From Promethearchaeota archaeon (GTDB lineage Archaea; Asgardarchaeota; Lokiarchaeia; Sigynarchaeales; SOKP01): a stretch of 27,517 nucleotides of DNA. Under the pieces are notes generated by a model. The model was given only the letters and a program-made list of their open reading frames with translations. It was not told the DNA's origin and searched no databases. The DNA is taken from positions 1-27,517 of the forward strand of contig SDNV01000021.1 of NCBI GenBank assembly GCA_004524515.1, given 5' to 3'. The translations under genes and the position numbers were made by a program. Positions 7,862-16,696 of this stretch are shown piece by piece; positions within the stretch are counted from its first letter, which is position 1; every line of letters begins with the position of its first letter.

Positions 7862-9415
7862 ATGCATCTAAAAAAAATCAAAAAACAGATGAGAGATAAA
7901 CCTCTTGAGCATTGTGCTATTTTTGGCGTTACAACGGACGATATAGCTTTTTCCATCTCAAAGTTATTATATCAAGGATTAATTGCTCTCCAACATAGAG
8001 GTCAGGAGAGTTCAGGTATTTCAGTTTTAAAAACTGGAGGCCGTATTTATACTTATAAAAGGAAGGGGTTGGTTTCTAAAGTTTTAAATGACAGGATATT
8101 ATCCCAGTACTGGGGGAATGTCGGGATTGGACATAATAGATATGCTACTACAGGTTCCAGTGAATACATGTCTCTGGACTATATTCAACCATATCATTTT
8201 AAAAATAATGAGATTGAATTCTCTTTAGCATTTAATGGAACCATTCCAGTGTATGATAATATCAAGAAAAGAATGGATGATTTGGGGAGGGTATTTATTA
8301 CTAACACAGATACTGAGGTTATAGCTCAATTATTTGCGTCTATTGCTTTAGGAACTGAAGATTGGCCTGAGATTTTAAAAATAGCAAGTAAATTTTTAGA
8401 TGGATCTTATTCTCTGGTATTATTAACAAGAGATGGTGATATTTACGCTATGAGAGATCCAAAGGGATTTAAACCATTATGCTTAGGAGAGTTAAAAACG
8501 GAAAAAAGGAACCTATATTTTGTTGCATCTGAATCCTGTGCTATTGACGCTGTTGGGGGGAAATTGCTTAGAGACGTATTACCCGGAGAGATTGTTCATT
8601 TAAGTCATCAAAAAGATATCCATTCAGAAATGATACTAAAAGGGGAGAGAACTGCTCTTTGTCAATTTGAATTTGTGTATTTTGCTAGACCGGATTCTAT
8701 TATTGATGGAGTCTCTGTTGCTAAAGCAAGATTACGCATGGGAGAAAATTTAGCTAAAAATGATATTTGGTTAAAGAGTCCAGAATTTAAAGAAAATGCG
8801 ATTGTGGTACCCGTTCCAGATTCTGGAAGAAGTGCTGCTGTAGGGTATGCCCAAAAATCGGGTTTGCCTTATGCCGAGGGTTTAATGAAGAATAGATATG
8901 TATGGAGGACGTTCATAATGCCGGGACAACAAAAACGAAAAGCTGCGGTAAAAGAGAAATTAAATCCTATTAAAAGTATTATTGAAGGAAAAGATGTTAT
9001 ATTAATAGATGATTCTATAGTAAGGGGTACTACTACAAAACAAATTGTATCCTTACTTAAGGAAACGGGAGGAGCTAAATCTGTACACGTAAGAATAAGT
9101 TGTCCTCCTGTTATTAGTGCTTGTTATATGGGTATTGATTTTCCTACCACCGATGAATTACTCGCAGGAAAGACCAAGAAAGAATTAGGAGAAGAACAAT
9201 ATATTGAAGAAATCAGAAAAAAAATTGGTGCCGATTCCCTATTATATCAAACCATTGAAGATTTAAAAAAATCTATCGGTAAAAGGGAAAGTGAATTATG
9301 TTTAGCTTGCTTAACTGGAAAATATCCTTTGAAGTTTGCCGATAAAATATTAGAGATGGAACAATCAATAACAAATGGGAGAAATAAACAATTAATCAAA
9401 AATAGTGAGAAATAG
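7862..9415 (+). CDS. purF: Amidophosphoribosyltransferase (glutamine PRPP amidotransferase)
   Basis: This 517-residue enzyme catalyses the first step of purine synthesis, PRPP plus glutamine to phosphoribosylamine. The N-terminal Ntn glutaminase domain is complete: Cys18 (HCAIFGV) preceded by a short propeptide, QHRGQESSGI at 45-53, GHNRYATTG at 90-98 and FNGTI at 124-128. The PRPP loop is VILIDDSIVRGTT at 379-391. Cysteines 267, 421, 480 and 483 match the [4Fe-4S] ligands of the Bacillus-type enzyme. An ATG nine codons downstream would leave an 8-residue propeptide and is a credible alternative start. It is convergent with a paralogue 20 bp away that lacks the glutaminase residues. Confidence 0.96.
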   Translation: MHLKKIKKQMRDKPLEHCAIFGVTTDDIAFSISKLLYQGLIALQHRGQESSGISVLKTGGRIYTYKRKGLVSKVLNDRILSQYWGNVGIGHNRYATTGSSEYMSLDYIQPYHFKNNEIEFSLAFNGTIPVYDNIKKRMDDLGRVFITNTDTEVIAQLFASIALGTEDWPEILKIASKFLDGSYSLVLLTRDGDIYAMRDPKGFKPLCLGELKTEKRNLYFVASESCAIDAVGGKLLRDVLPGEIVHLSHQKDIHSEMILKGERTALCQFEFVYFARPDSIIDGVSVAKARLRMGENLAKNDIWLKSPEFKENAIVVPVPDSGRSAAVGYAQKSGLPYAEGLMKNRYVWRTFIMPGQQKRKAAVKEKLNPIKSIIEGKDVILIDDSIVRGTTTKQIVSLLKETGGAKSVHVRISCPPVISACYMGIDFPTTDELLAGKTKKELGEEQYIEEIRKKIGADSLLYQTIEDLKKSIGKRESELCLACLTGKYPLKFADKILEMEQSITNGRNKQLIKNSEK

Positions 9416-9435
9416 TAATCCATAATATTTGCTGT

Positions 9436-10833
9436 TTATTCTACTCCATCAAAACAATAAGTACATAATTTTTCCTTAGGAAGTCCAATAGCTTTAACCA
9501 AATCTTCAAGTCTCTGGTATTTTAAGGTGGTCAACTGCAGCTTCTTACGAATAACTTCAATCATTGCTTTATAATTCTCAGATTCGGGGTCGATATATTT
9601 AGCAGGATCTTCAATATCTTTCCCATTTAACTCTTTTATAGCCCATCGTCCTGCTAAATCTAGTTCGGAACGGGAACGTGAAAAATTTAGAAACTTACAC
9701 CCATACACAAGGGGTGGACAAGCCGGTCTCATATGAACCTCTTTTGCCCCACAACTATACAATCTCTGGATAGTCTTTTTGAGTTGAGTTCCCCTTACGA
9801 TAGAATCTTCACAAAAAAGAAGACGCTTATCCTTTATTAGCTCTTCAATTGGGATAAGTTTCATCTTGGCGACTATATCCCGTATAGATTGCTCTTGAGG
9901 CATAAAACTTCGGGGCCAGGTGGGAGTATATTTCACAAATGGTCTTGAAAAAGGAATTTTTGCTTTATTTGCATAACCCAACCCGTGACCTGTACCTGAA
10001 TCTGGGATACCCGCCACAAGATCTACGTTTAATTCATCTTCATTAGCTAAATAAGAACCACATTTATAACGAACAACTTCCACATTAATTCCCTCATAAT
10101 GAGATGCCGGATATCCATAATATACCCATAAGAAAGAACAAATTTGCAATCTTTCACCGGGAGGAATTTTTTGTTCAATCCCATTTTTACTTATAAATAT
10201 AACCTCTCTTGGTCCGAGATATTTTTTTATTTTATACCCTAAATTTGGAAAAGCACAAGTTTCCATCGTGATAGCGTAAGATCCGAGCTTCTCTCCTATG
10301 ACTAAAGGAGTTCTACCGAACTTGTCTCGAACAGCATAAATTCCTTTTTCGGTTAATATGAGCATTGAACAGGAACCATCAATCAGATCCTGGACTTTTT
10401 GGATTCCTTTTTCAAATGTAGCGCCTTGACTAATTAAGGTAGCGACTAGTTCAGTGGGATTGATTTCGCCTCCGTGCATTTCTGAAAAATGCGATCCATT
10501 CTTTAAGGCTTCTTTAGCTAAAGCTTCCAAATTATTAATTCTTCCTACAGTAACAATGGCAAATACTCCTAAATGAGAGCTGATAATTAGGGGTTGATCA
10601 TCATAATCACTAATTACACCGATTCCTTTATTTCCATGCATTTTCTTTATATCCACTTCAAATTTCGATCTGAATTGAGTCGTTGTGATATTTTTAATGA
10701 ATCTTTGAAATCCCCCTGAATTCTTTACTGCCAATCCCCCTCGTCTAGTTCCTAAATGAGAATGATAATCTGTTCCGTAAAAAAGATCGACTACACAATC
10801 AGTATTTGAAAAAACTCCAAAAATACCTCCCAT
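9436..10833 (-). CDS. PurF paralogue with inactivated glutaminase site
   Basis: This 465-residue protein is collinear with PurF but starts MGGIFGV, with Gly at the place of the catalytic Cys. An in-frame TAA lies seven codons upstream with no start codon after it, so no upstream start restores a Cys. Glutamine-binding elements are also gone: RGQ is RGG (31-33), GHNRYATTG is replaced by GIGVISDYDD, and NGxI by VGRI. The phosphoribosyltransferase half is kept, with PRPP loop LLFCEDSIVRGT at 338-349, and so are the four presumed [4Fe-4S] cysteines (232, 379, 457, 460). I recall similar MGGxFG proteins annotated as amidophosphoribosyltransferase in some bacteria. It might use free ammonia, take another amine donor, or regulate PurF. 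It has its own promoter. Confidence 0.88.
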   Translation of the reverse strand: MGGIFGVFSNTDCVVDLFYGTDYHSHLGTRRGGLAVKNSGGFQRFIKNITTTQFRSKFEVDIKKMHGNKGIGVISDYDDQPLIISSHLGVFAIVTVGRINNLEALAKEALKNGSHFSEMHGGEINPTELVATLISQGATFEKGIQKVQDLIDGSCSMLILTEKGIYAVRDKFGRTPLVIGEKLGSYAITMETCAFPNLGYKIKKYLGPREVIFISKNGIEQKIPPGERLQICSFLWVYYGYPASHYEGINVEVVRYKCGSYLANEDELNVDLVAGIPDSGTGHGLGYANKAKIPFSRPFVKYTPTWPRSFMPQEQSIRDIVAKMKLIPIEELIKDKRLLFCEDSIVRGTQLKKTIQRLYSCGAKEVHMRPACPPLVYGCKFLNFSRSRSELDLAGRWAIKELNGKDIEDPAKYIDPESENYKAMIEVIRKKLQLTTLKYQRLEDLVKAIGLPKEKLCTYCFDGVE

Positions 10834-10867
10834 TCCACATCCACTATATATTTAATTGAGAAAAGAT

Positions 10868-10878
10868 TTTTAAATAAA
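10868..10878 (-). promoter_or_regulatory. TATA-like element of the PurF paralogue
   Basis: On the minus strand TTTATTTAAAA lies 35-45 nt upstream of the ATG at 10833, predicting a leader of around 10 nt. It shows that this gene has its own promoter rather than being read from hisH, which ends in the opposite direction of approach 200 bp away. Confidence 0.35.
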
Positions 10879-11033
10879 ATTATTAATCCGATATGATTTT
10901 AAAAAGCCAATAAGTACAGTAGAATGGAAAATAAAAGAGAAATCAATGGCAATTAAAACTTTAGTTTAAGATAAATAGGCGACAAAAAATTTTAATTGAG
11001 ATTTTTTTTTTTCTAAAACTTTAATAAAAATTT

Positions 11034-11663
11034 TTATTTTTTACAATAATTAATGAAATTCTGGTACATTTGTATTCCATATGTACTTGACTTTTCTGGA
11101 TGAAATTGTGTGGCTATAACATTATCTTTACTAATCATTGAGCAGAATTCAATTTCATCATATTTAGTTAATCCTAAAATTTCATTCTTATTTTTAGGTA
11201 TGGTATAAAAGCTATGAACAAAATAGAAATAAGTATTATTTGGAATTCCTTGAATTAGAAAATGATCTTTATTGGTAAAACTTACGCTATTCCACCCAAT
11301 TTGAGGGACTTTTTTTACTTTTGAAAGGTCAAATTCCACTACTTCTCCCTCTAGTATATTTAATCCCATATTTTGACCCATTTCATAACTTTTAGTAAAT
11401 AATAGTTGTTGTCCTAAGCAAATTCCAAATAGGGGTTTTTTCTCCACTATTATATCTTGGATTACTGAAATAAGATCTTTTTGCCTCAAATTTTTCATAG
11501 CATCTCCAAAGGCTCCCACTCCTGGTAAAATAATCCCATCAGCTTCCTTTATTCTCTTAGCATCTGAGGTTATAATGCTCTCCACATTTAAATGATGAAG
11601 TAATTTATAAATACTTTTCAAATTCCCCATTTCATAGTCAATAATTGCGATGTTGAATGGCAT
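11034..11663 (-). CDS. hisH: Imidazole glycerol phosphate synthase, glutaminase subunit HisH
   Basis: This 209-residue class I glutamine amidotransferase hydrolyses glutamine and channels ammonia to HisF in histidine synthesis. The triad is Cys82 (GICLGQQ), His188 and Glu190 (QFHPEKS); Lys191 after the Glu corresponds to the residue that salt-bridges to HisF Asp98 in the Thermotoga enzyme. The PGVGAFGDAM oxyanion region is present. The start codon is three bases after the hisF stop, so the two are translationally linked. It is the only hisH in the window although there are two hisF genes. Confidence 0.95.
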   Translation of the reverse strand: MPFNIAIIDYEMGNLKSIYKLLHHLNVESIITSDAKRIKEADGIILPGVGAFGDAMKNLRQKDLISVIQDIIVEKKPLFGICLGQQLLFTKSYEMGQNMGLNILEGEVVEFDLSKVKKVPQIGWNSVSFTNKDHFLIQGIPNNTYFYFVHSFYTIPKNKNEILGLTKYDEIEFCSMISKDNVIATQFHPEKSSTYGIQMYQNFINYCKK

Positions 11664-11666
11664 AAT

Positions 11667-12482
11667 TCATAACCTCATGGTGATTCCCGCTTTGATACAT
11701 TCTTGCTTCACTAATTCTATTGGATATTCATTATAATGAAAAATGGAAGCAGCGAGTGCGGCATCGGCTTTTCCTATCTTGAAAACATCGATAATATGTT
11801 TAGGTTCTCCAGCTCCTCCTGAAGCAATTATAGGAACATCTAGCCTTTGACTAAAACTACTTGTTAATTCCAAATCATAACCCCTTCTTGTTCCGTCTTT
11901 GTCCATACTTGTCAATAAAATCTCTCCACTACCCAATTTAGTTGCTTGTTCACCCCATAAGATTGCATCCTTTCCGGTTGGAGTCCTACCTCCGTGAATA
12001 TAAACCTCCCACCAACAATATTTATCCTCAACCTCCACGACAATGCGATTCCTTGCTTTCTCTGGCTTCTCGATATAAACTCTTTTAGCATCTATAGCAG
12101 TTACAATACATTGAGAACCAAAAATCTTTGCCCCTTCTGTTATTATTTGAGGATTCTGAACAGCAGCGGTATTCAACGAGATTTTATCCGCTCCTGCTCT
12201 TAAAATTTCTTTAATATCATTAGTTGTTCTTAATCCTCCCCCGACGGTAAAAGGTATAAATACTTCTTCACCCGTTCTTTCCACTAAATCGATAAGTATC
12301 TTTCTTTTATCCGATGATGCCGTTATATCTAAAAAAACAAGTTCATCTGCCCCCTGCTTATCATAAAAAGCTGCTAATTCAACTGCATCCCCTGCATCTC
12401 TAAGATTTATGAATCTTGTTCCTTTAACCACTCTTCCTTCAGTAACATCTAAGCACGGAATTATGCGTTTTGCAAGAGGCAT
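11667..12482 (-). CDS. hisF: Imidazole glycerol phosphate synthase, cyclase subunit HisF
   Basis: This 271-residue TIM barrel converts PRFAR plus ammonia into imidazole glycerol phosphate and AICAR. Catalytic Asp12 (IPCLDV) and Asp131 (AIDAKR) are present, as are the phosphate-binding GGG and ASGGAG loops. Interface residues are canonical: Arg6, Glu47, Asp99-Lys100, and TSMDKDGT at 191-198. I chose the ATG at 12482 because the next residues [10 protein letters not shown] match the normal HisF N-terminus; the frame extends nine codons further to an ATG at 12509, giving an unlikely extension. It is followed after three bases by hisH. This is the copy expected to pair with HisH. Confidence 0.95.
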   Translation of the reverse strand: MPLAKRIIPCLDVTEGRVVKGTRFINLRDAGDAVELAAFYDKQGADELVFLDITASSDKRKILIDLVERTGEEVFIPFTVGGGLRTTNDIKEILRAGADKISLNTAAVQNPQIITEGAKIFGSQCIVTAIDAKRVYIEKPEKARNRIVVEVEDKYCWWEVYIHGGRTPTGKDAILWGEQATKLGSGEILLTSMDKDGTRRGYDLELTSSFSQRLDVPIIASGGAGEPKHIIDVFKIGKADAALAASIFHYNEYPIELVKQECIKAGITMRL

Positions 12483-12643
12483 ATAATAAACTCTAATAAC
12501 TTTAATCACATAAAAAAAACTTTCAAAATATTTTAGATTTTTTATTTTAAAACATAATTCTGTTATTTTCTTATCAGCATTAAATAAATATAATCGATAT
12601 AACTGATTGAAATCAAAATGGAAAATAAAAAGTGATGTATTAA

Positions 12644-13459
12644 TTATAATCTCATAGGAATTCCATTTTTAGCACAATATTCCTTAACTTCTTTGATTGT
12701 TACCTCTCTAAAATGAAAAATTGAAGCTGCTAACGCGGCTGTAGCTTTTCCAATTTGAAATGCCTCAAGGATATGATGAGCATTACCCGCACCTCCTGAT
12801 GCGGTTACAGGTAAGCCTGTTGCTTCTACGATACCTTTAGTCATTTCTAGATCATAACCATCCTTCGTTCCGTCGTAAGTCTTGCTTGTGGGTAAAATCT
12901 CACCAACTCCGAGCTTCTTTATCTTTTTAGCCCATTGGATAGCATCCATCCCCGTTGATTTCGTTCCGCTATGAGTCATAACGTCAAACCAACAAAATTT
13001 ATCTCCTATTTTTACTAATGTTTTATCTGGAGCCGCTTCCTTAGAATCCACATATACTCTATTTCCATCAATGGCACAGACTAGTCTTTCTGAACCATAT
13101 TCTTTTGAAATATCTGCTAATAGATTAGGATTTCTTACTGCTGCACTATTTAAAGAAACTTTATTAGCTCCAGCATCCAGAATTGCTTGTACATCCTCCA
13201 TGCATGCAATTCCTCCCCCTACCGTAAATGGAATACTGACTTGTGTAGCAACTCTTTGAACTAGGTTAACAACGGTTTTTCTTTTCTCAACCGTGGCAGT
13301 AATATCGAGAAAAACTAATTCATCAGCTCCTTCTTCTTCGTAATATTTCCCAAATTCCACAGGATCTCCCGCATCCCTTAAATTTATAAATTGAATTCCC
13401 TTAACAACGCGTCCATCCTTAACATCTAAACAGGGAACTATTTTTTTATAGCTTGCCAT
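12644..13459 (-). CDS. hisF: Second HisF-like protein with altered HisH interface and active-site loop
   Basis: This protein has 271 residues, exactly the length of the neighbouring HisF, and aligns without gaps. The catalytic pair Asp12 and Asp131 and both phosphate loops are kept. Differences fall at functional places: Arg6 to Lys (ammonia-gate position), Asp99 to Asn (the residue that bridges to HisH), IDAKRV to IDGNRV, and TSMDKDGT to TSKTYDGT so that Asp194 becomes Thr. It lies 161 bp upstream of hisF on the same strand and has no hisH of its own. It may be an ammonia-dependent cyclase, may act on another aminoimidazole-type substrate, or may be a spare HisF. Family certain, role uncertain. 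Confidence 0.9.
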   Translation of the reverse strand: MASYKKIVPCLDVKDGRVVKGIQFINLRDAGDPVEFGKYYEEEGADELVFLDITATVEKRKTVVNLVQRVATQVSIPFTVGGGIACMEDVQAILDAGANKVSLNSAAVRNPNLLADISKEYGSERLVCAIDGNRVYVDSKEAAPDKTLVKIGDKFCWFDVMTHSGTKSTGMDAIQWAKKIKKLGVGEILPTSKTYDGTKDGYDLEMTKGIVEATGLPVTASGGAGNAHHILEAFQIGKATAALAASIFHFREVTIKEVKEYCAKNGIPMRL

Positions 13460-13549
13460 TATAAAAATTTTTTTTTTAATTCTTTTTGCTTAGAGATCAA
13501 AATATTAGTAATAAAAGTTTCGAATTTATTATCTTAATCTTTAAGGATT

Positions 13550-13562
13550 GAAAAAAGAAAAG
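13550..13562 (-). terminator. T-rich tract after the dicluster ferredoxin gene
   Basis: On the minus strand, three bases after the stop codon, the sequence reads CTTTTCTTTTTTC, typical of an archaeal T-tract terminator separating this gene from the second hisF. Confidence 0.45.
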
Positions 13563-13565
13563 GAT

Positions 13566-14663
13566 TTAATCTACGATTTCGATTTCTTCTCTCTCAAGAG
13601 GTATATTTTCTCGTTCTAATCTTTTCATGGTGATTGCATCATTTGGGCATTTAACAGCACATAAACCACAGCCCATACATGTATTTTCATCGATTTCTGC
13701 TTTGTCGTCGACGTGTATAGCTCCAAATTTGCACCTCTCTATACAAGTTCCACATCCGACACACAGATTTTCATCTACATAAGCAATGTAATTAGCCTTA
13801 GAGATCGCCCTGGGATTCCCATATTTAATCATTCCTGTTAAATGACCACAACAACATTCACAACAAGAGCATATTATCGTACAATTTTTTGCCTTATTAT
13901 CGGTGTTATGAACTAGACCAAGTTCTGAAGCTTCTCTAATCAGTTCTTTTGCCTCTTCTTTCGATACAGCTTTTATGATAGGATCTCCAAATTCCAACGA
14001 CGCTTTTGCATAGGGACCTAATAAAAGGCAATTATGGATCGGATATTTATCTTTACATTTTCTTACTCCTGCTATTTCTGCTCTATTACGACAAGGACAA
14101 GGCACCACTGCAAAATCGTTATGTTGATTGATAATACTATAAACCTCTTCAGCAGGTATTATCTCTTGTCCAGGTTCTATTTTTTCGCTTACAGTAAGTA
14201 TTCTATTTCGGGGAATACCGTTCTTAGTATTTTGCCATTTTTTATAATATTCTTCTTCATAAAAAAATTTAGTACCTAATTGGGCAAATTTTGTAGCATC
14301 TTTACTTTTATAAGTCTTCGCGATAAGAAATGGACCATCATGGACAAATAAGGGAAATGGTAGCGCATATTGTCTCCCAAATTTCACCACAAATCCTTTT
14401 TTAGTGAGATCCTCAAGTTTTTCCATGAGTTCATTCTTATCCATACTAACTAGTTTCGCAAATTTTATCAGAGACAAAGTATTTGGAAAAAGATCAAGAA
14501 CCTGAATTAATTCAGCGATTTCAGGTTTATACATCAAACTTAAATATTCCAGATATGTTTCAGTCGGTTCTCCCTTTTCATCAGTCGGAACTGAATACCA
14601 TGCATATTTGAGTTTTTTAGCCACATTTAATAAATTTTTTCTATGCTGTTCATCAACAATCAT
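13566..14663 (-). CDS. Cysteine-rich 4Fe-4S dicluster ferredoxin with winged-helix-like N-terminus
   Basis: This 365-residue protein is cytoplasmic. Residues about 45-100 look like a winged helix (AELIQVLDLFPNTLSLIKFA followed by a wing-like KKGFVVKFGRQYALP). The middle carries an unusual set of cysteines: CPCR at 189-192 with Cys203 and Cys212, then Cys261, Cys265 and the dense block CSCCECCC at 265-272. The C-terminus is a normal bacterial-type ferredoxin domain with two clusters (Cys301/304/307/311 and Cys329/332/335/339). The last two clusters certainly suit electron transfer; the middle block may bind another cluster or metal. Similar proteins occur widely in anaerobes without a defined role. 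It is a single-gene unit with its own promoter region and terminator. Substrate and partner are unknown. Confidence 0.85.
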   Translation of the reverse strand: MIVDEQHRKNLLNVAKKLKYAWYSVPTDEKGEPTETYLEYLSLMYKPEIAELIQVLDLFPNTLSLIKFAKLVSMDKNELMEKLEDLTKKGFVVKFGRQYALPFPLFVHDGPFLIAKTYKSKDATKFAQLGTKFFYEEEYYKKWQNTKNGIPRNRILTVSEKIEPGQEIIPAEEVYSIINQHNDFAVVPCPCRNRAEIAGVRKCKDKYPIHNCLLLGPYAKASLEFGDPIIKAVSKEEAKELIREASELGLVHNTDNKAKNCTIICSCCECCCGHLTGMIKYGNPRAISKANYIAYVDENLCVGCGTCIERCKFGAIHVDDKAEIDENTCMGCGLCAVKCPNDAITMKRLERENIPLEREEIEIVD

Positions 14664-14836
14664 TTCTAATCAAGTTAAAGAATTTATTTAATAATAATAA
14701 TATTTGATTTATTTCCTTATATATCATATCAAATATTTTTTCACTATTTTAAGATTATACCCCCCGGATAAACTAATTTAAAATTTTTCTTATATATCTG
14801 AGAATTTTTACACACAAATTGCATTTATAGGAAAGA

Positions 14837-14846
14837 TTTAAATATA
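14837..14846 (+). promoter_or_regulatory. TATA box for the small longin-like gene
   Basis: TTTAAATATA, preceded by a purine-rich GGAAAGA like a BRE, lies 20-29 nt before the TTG at 14866. The spacing supports a leaderless transcript beginning at that TTG and so supports the start choice. Confidence 0.5.
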
Positions 14847-14865
14847 AAATCTTTCTCGAATTTAT

Positions 14866-15339
14866 TTGGAGATAATTCTCCATCGGTTTAATAACTCTAA
14901 GGTTGAAGGAAAACAATTGTTTGACATTTTAAAAGATATTCTGATTATAACGGAAAGCGGTAAAGTTATTGCCAGTAAAATAAGTAATCCGCAAATTGAA
15001 GAACAACTTTTTGGAATGCTGATAAGTGCAATTTCTTCTTTCGCCCGTGAGTTAACCCACCAAGAATTAAATTGTCTTGAATTTTCTAATCTTCGATTCG
15101 ACATTCTTAAAAAAAATGGATTTCTCTTCCTGGCCAGCTCCTCTAGGCAAATAAAACATAAGAGAGTATTGAGGATCATAGATCATGTTATAGAATTATT
15201 TTTCGAACGCTACCCAGTAAGAGAGTTAAATAAGTGGGATGGAAGCATAAACATTTTTCGGGAGTTAGAAGAATATATTACTAAAACAAGAGATGAGCTA
15301 ATTATTGAAATGATTTTTAAAAAGAAGATTCCGATGTAA
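14866..15339 (+). CDS. Small longin/roadblock-like domain protein
   Basis: This 157-residue protein has the pattern of a stand-alone longin or roadblock-like domain: paired strands ILIITESGKVIAS (about 25-37), a helix QLFGMLISAISSFAREL (about 47-63), three strands covering LNCLEFSNLRFDILKKNGFL (about 67-86) onwards, then the helix RVLRIIDHVIELFFERYP. Such domains are abundant in Asgard archaea, where they are thought to serve as scaffolds for small GTPases. No GTPase is next to it. The start is a TTG; no ATG lies before the first strand, and a TATA box is well placed for the TTG. It is convergent (19 bp) with a larger protein whose C-terminus has a similar pattern. Fold inferred from the pattern only. 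Confidence 0.7.
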   Translation: MEIILHRFNNSKVEGKQLFDILKDILIITESGKVIASKISNPQIEEQLFGMLISAISSFARELTHQELNCLEFSNLRFDILKKNGFLFLASSSRQIKHKRVLRIIDHVIELFFERYPVRELNKWDGSINIFRELEEYITKTRDELIIEMIFKKKIPM

Positions 15340-15358
15340 TGAATTCAACTTAGTTTAT

Positions 15359-16669
15359 TTATATATCCAATATATACTTGACTATCGGAATGATTTCTTC
15401 ATCATCAAATATAGCGGTGTCTCCTCTTTTTCTAAAAGATTCGATCTGTTTATCATATTTTTGTTCAAAAAATTTTAAAAAATATGCTAATCGTTCTTTT
15501 AGAATATCATCTGCCTGTTCGGATAGAAAAAGCGCAAGTTTTACATTTTTTCCATACGCCGCTTGAATGATGAATCCTTTATAATTAATCTCTTTCATTG
15601 ATGAGGTGCCCCCGATCCTAGAAACAAAATCATCAATGGCAGTCATAAAACCACTAATTAATACTTGGTCCGCTTGATCAGTCTGTGCTGATAAGGTAAA
15701 CAATGGCAATCCTGCCTCTTTATCGGAAATAATTAAGTTTCTAAATATGTTTTGGTATTTAGGTTCCGAGGGGGGTATATTAGTAAGATTATTATGCTCT
15801 TGCTCATTTAAAAGTTCAAATAATGCAAATTTAGACGTCTTGTAACTTTCGGCATAATTCAAATCGTATTTAGAAAATTTAACTACTTGAGAAGGTGCTC
15901 TAATAGGCTCCCGAGGTAAATTTTTAATATAATTATCTCTTTTTTTTTCATCATAAACTTTAGATTTTTTGCCTTTAACAATTCCCAAAATCCTTTTCTC
16001 TAAAGGATCGACAATATAGAGCCAGGTATTTAATCTCTCCATATCACCAATCAACTTAAAAAGACCAATTTTATGAACACCATAAGGCGTTGCGACAAAG
16101 ACAGTCCAGGCGGCTATTTTTGAGGATTGTTGAATTAATTTTAAGGTATATTCATAATTATTTTTATTCATTTCGTCACCAATTCTAATAAATACCGCCT
16201 CCGTTCGTAATCGTGGAGTTTTTTTTGTAAAATATAAATCAAGTGAAAATTCCGGAATCTCCGAAGTATCAAACGCAGAAATTCCTAGATCGGCGCACCA
16301 ATCACAGAAAGCGTTGATCATTTCCTTTTTGGTGATAAAATCATGCATTTTCAGAACGTTTTGAAAGTTTTCATTCTTTAATAACATAGTACCAATATAA
16401 GACAAGACATCAGAGTATAATGCTTGATTTTGAGAATTACTAAAATAATAATTGTAAAAATACCGACAAATATATTTGAAATAATCTAATTGAGTCATAT
16501 CATTTTTTTGAGATAGTGGAATATCGTATTCTTTAATAACCTGTTTTAAATCTTCAATGGTACAGTAATTTACTAAATGATTTAAACAGATTATTCCAAT
16601 TTTTTCTTTTGCACCATTTACTAAAGTATTATATATCTCATCGAGATTAGAAGATGGATTTAGGCTCAT
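15359..16669 (-). CDS. Unknown multidomain protein with C-terminal longin-like domain
   Basis: This 436-residue protein is not one I recognise. Residues 1-120 are mostly helical. Residues about 125-240 form an alpha/beta domain (EFSLDLYF, then TEAVFIRIG, then AAWTVFVATPYGVHKIG) with some resemblance to nuclease-like folds but no convincing catalytic motif. Residues about 311-436 repeat the longin-like pattern of the convergent small protein: a strand pair, a helix VLISGFMTAIDDFVSRIG, strands INYKGFIIQAAYGKNVKLAL and a helix ending in QKYDKQIESFRKRGD. The frame extends upstream to 16798 and would add a hydrophobic stretch, but I prefer the ATG at 16669 because a TATA-like element lies 28 nt before it. 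Cytoplasmic if so. Confidence 0.7.
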   Translation of the reverse strand: MSLNPSSNLDEIYNTLVNGAKEKIGIICLNHLVNYCTIEDLKQVIKEYDIPLSQKNDMTQLDYFKYICRYFYNYYFSNSQNQALYSDVLSYIGTMLLKNENFQNVLKMHDFITKKEMINAFCDWCADLGISAFDTSEIPEFSLDLYFTKKTPRLRTEAVFIRIGDEMNKNNYEYTLKLIQQSSKIAAWTVFVATPYGVHKIGLFKLIGDMERLNTWLYIVDPLEKRILGIVKGKKSKVYDEKKRDNYIKNLPREPIRAPSQVVKFSKYDLNYAESYKTSKFALFELLNEQEHNNLTNIPPSEPKYQNIFRNLIISDKEAGLPLFTLSAQTDQADQVLISGFMTAIDDFVSRIGGTSSMKEINYKGFIIQAAYGKNVKLALFLSEQADDILKERLAYFLKFFEQKYDKQIESFRKRGDTAIFDDEEIIPIVKYILDI

Positions 16670-16696
16670 TTTTCTTAGTTCTATATTTTTTCTGAT

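Noticed and set aside
10834..10845. A TGT codon three codons upstream of the PurF paralogue start that might restore a catalytic Cys.
   Set aside because: There is no ATG, GTG or TTG start in frame between the upstream TAA and this codon, and the Cys would not be next to GIFG in the right register; other glutaminase residues are missing too.
14862..15179. Reverse-strand ORF of 105 codons overlapping the small longin-like gene.
   Set aside because: It lies antisense to a protein with a coherent domain pattern and a good promoter, and its own translation is low-complexity without recognisable features.
15949..16297. Central domain of the multidomain protein as a PD-(D/E)XK nuclease.
   Set aside because: An Asp in a strand followed by a Glu-containing strand is suggestive, but there is no clear ExK motif and no nuclease partner gene.
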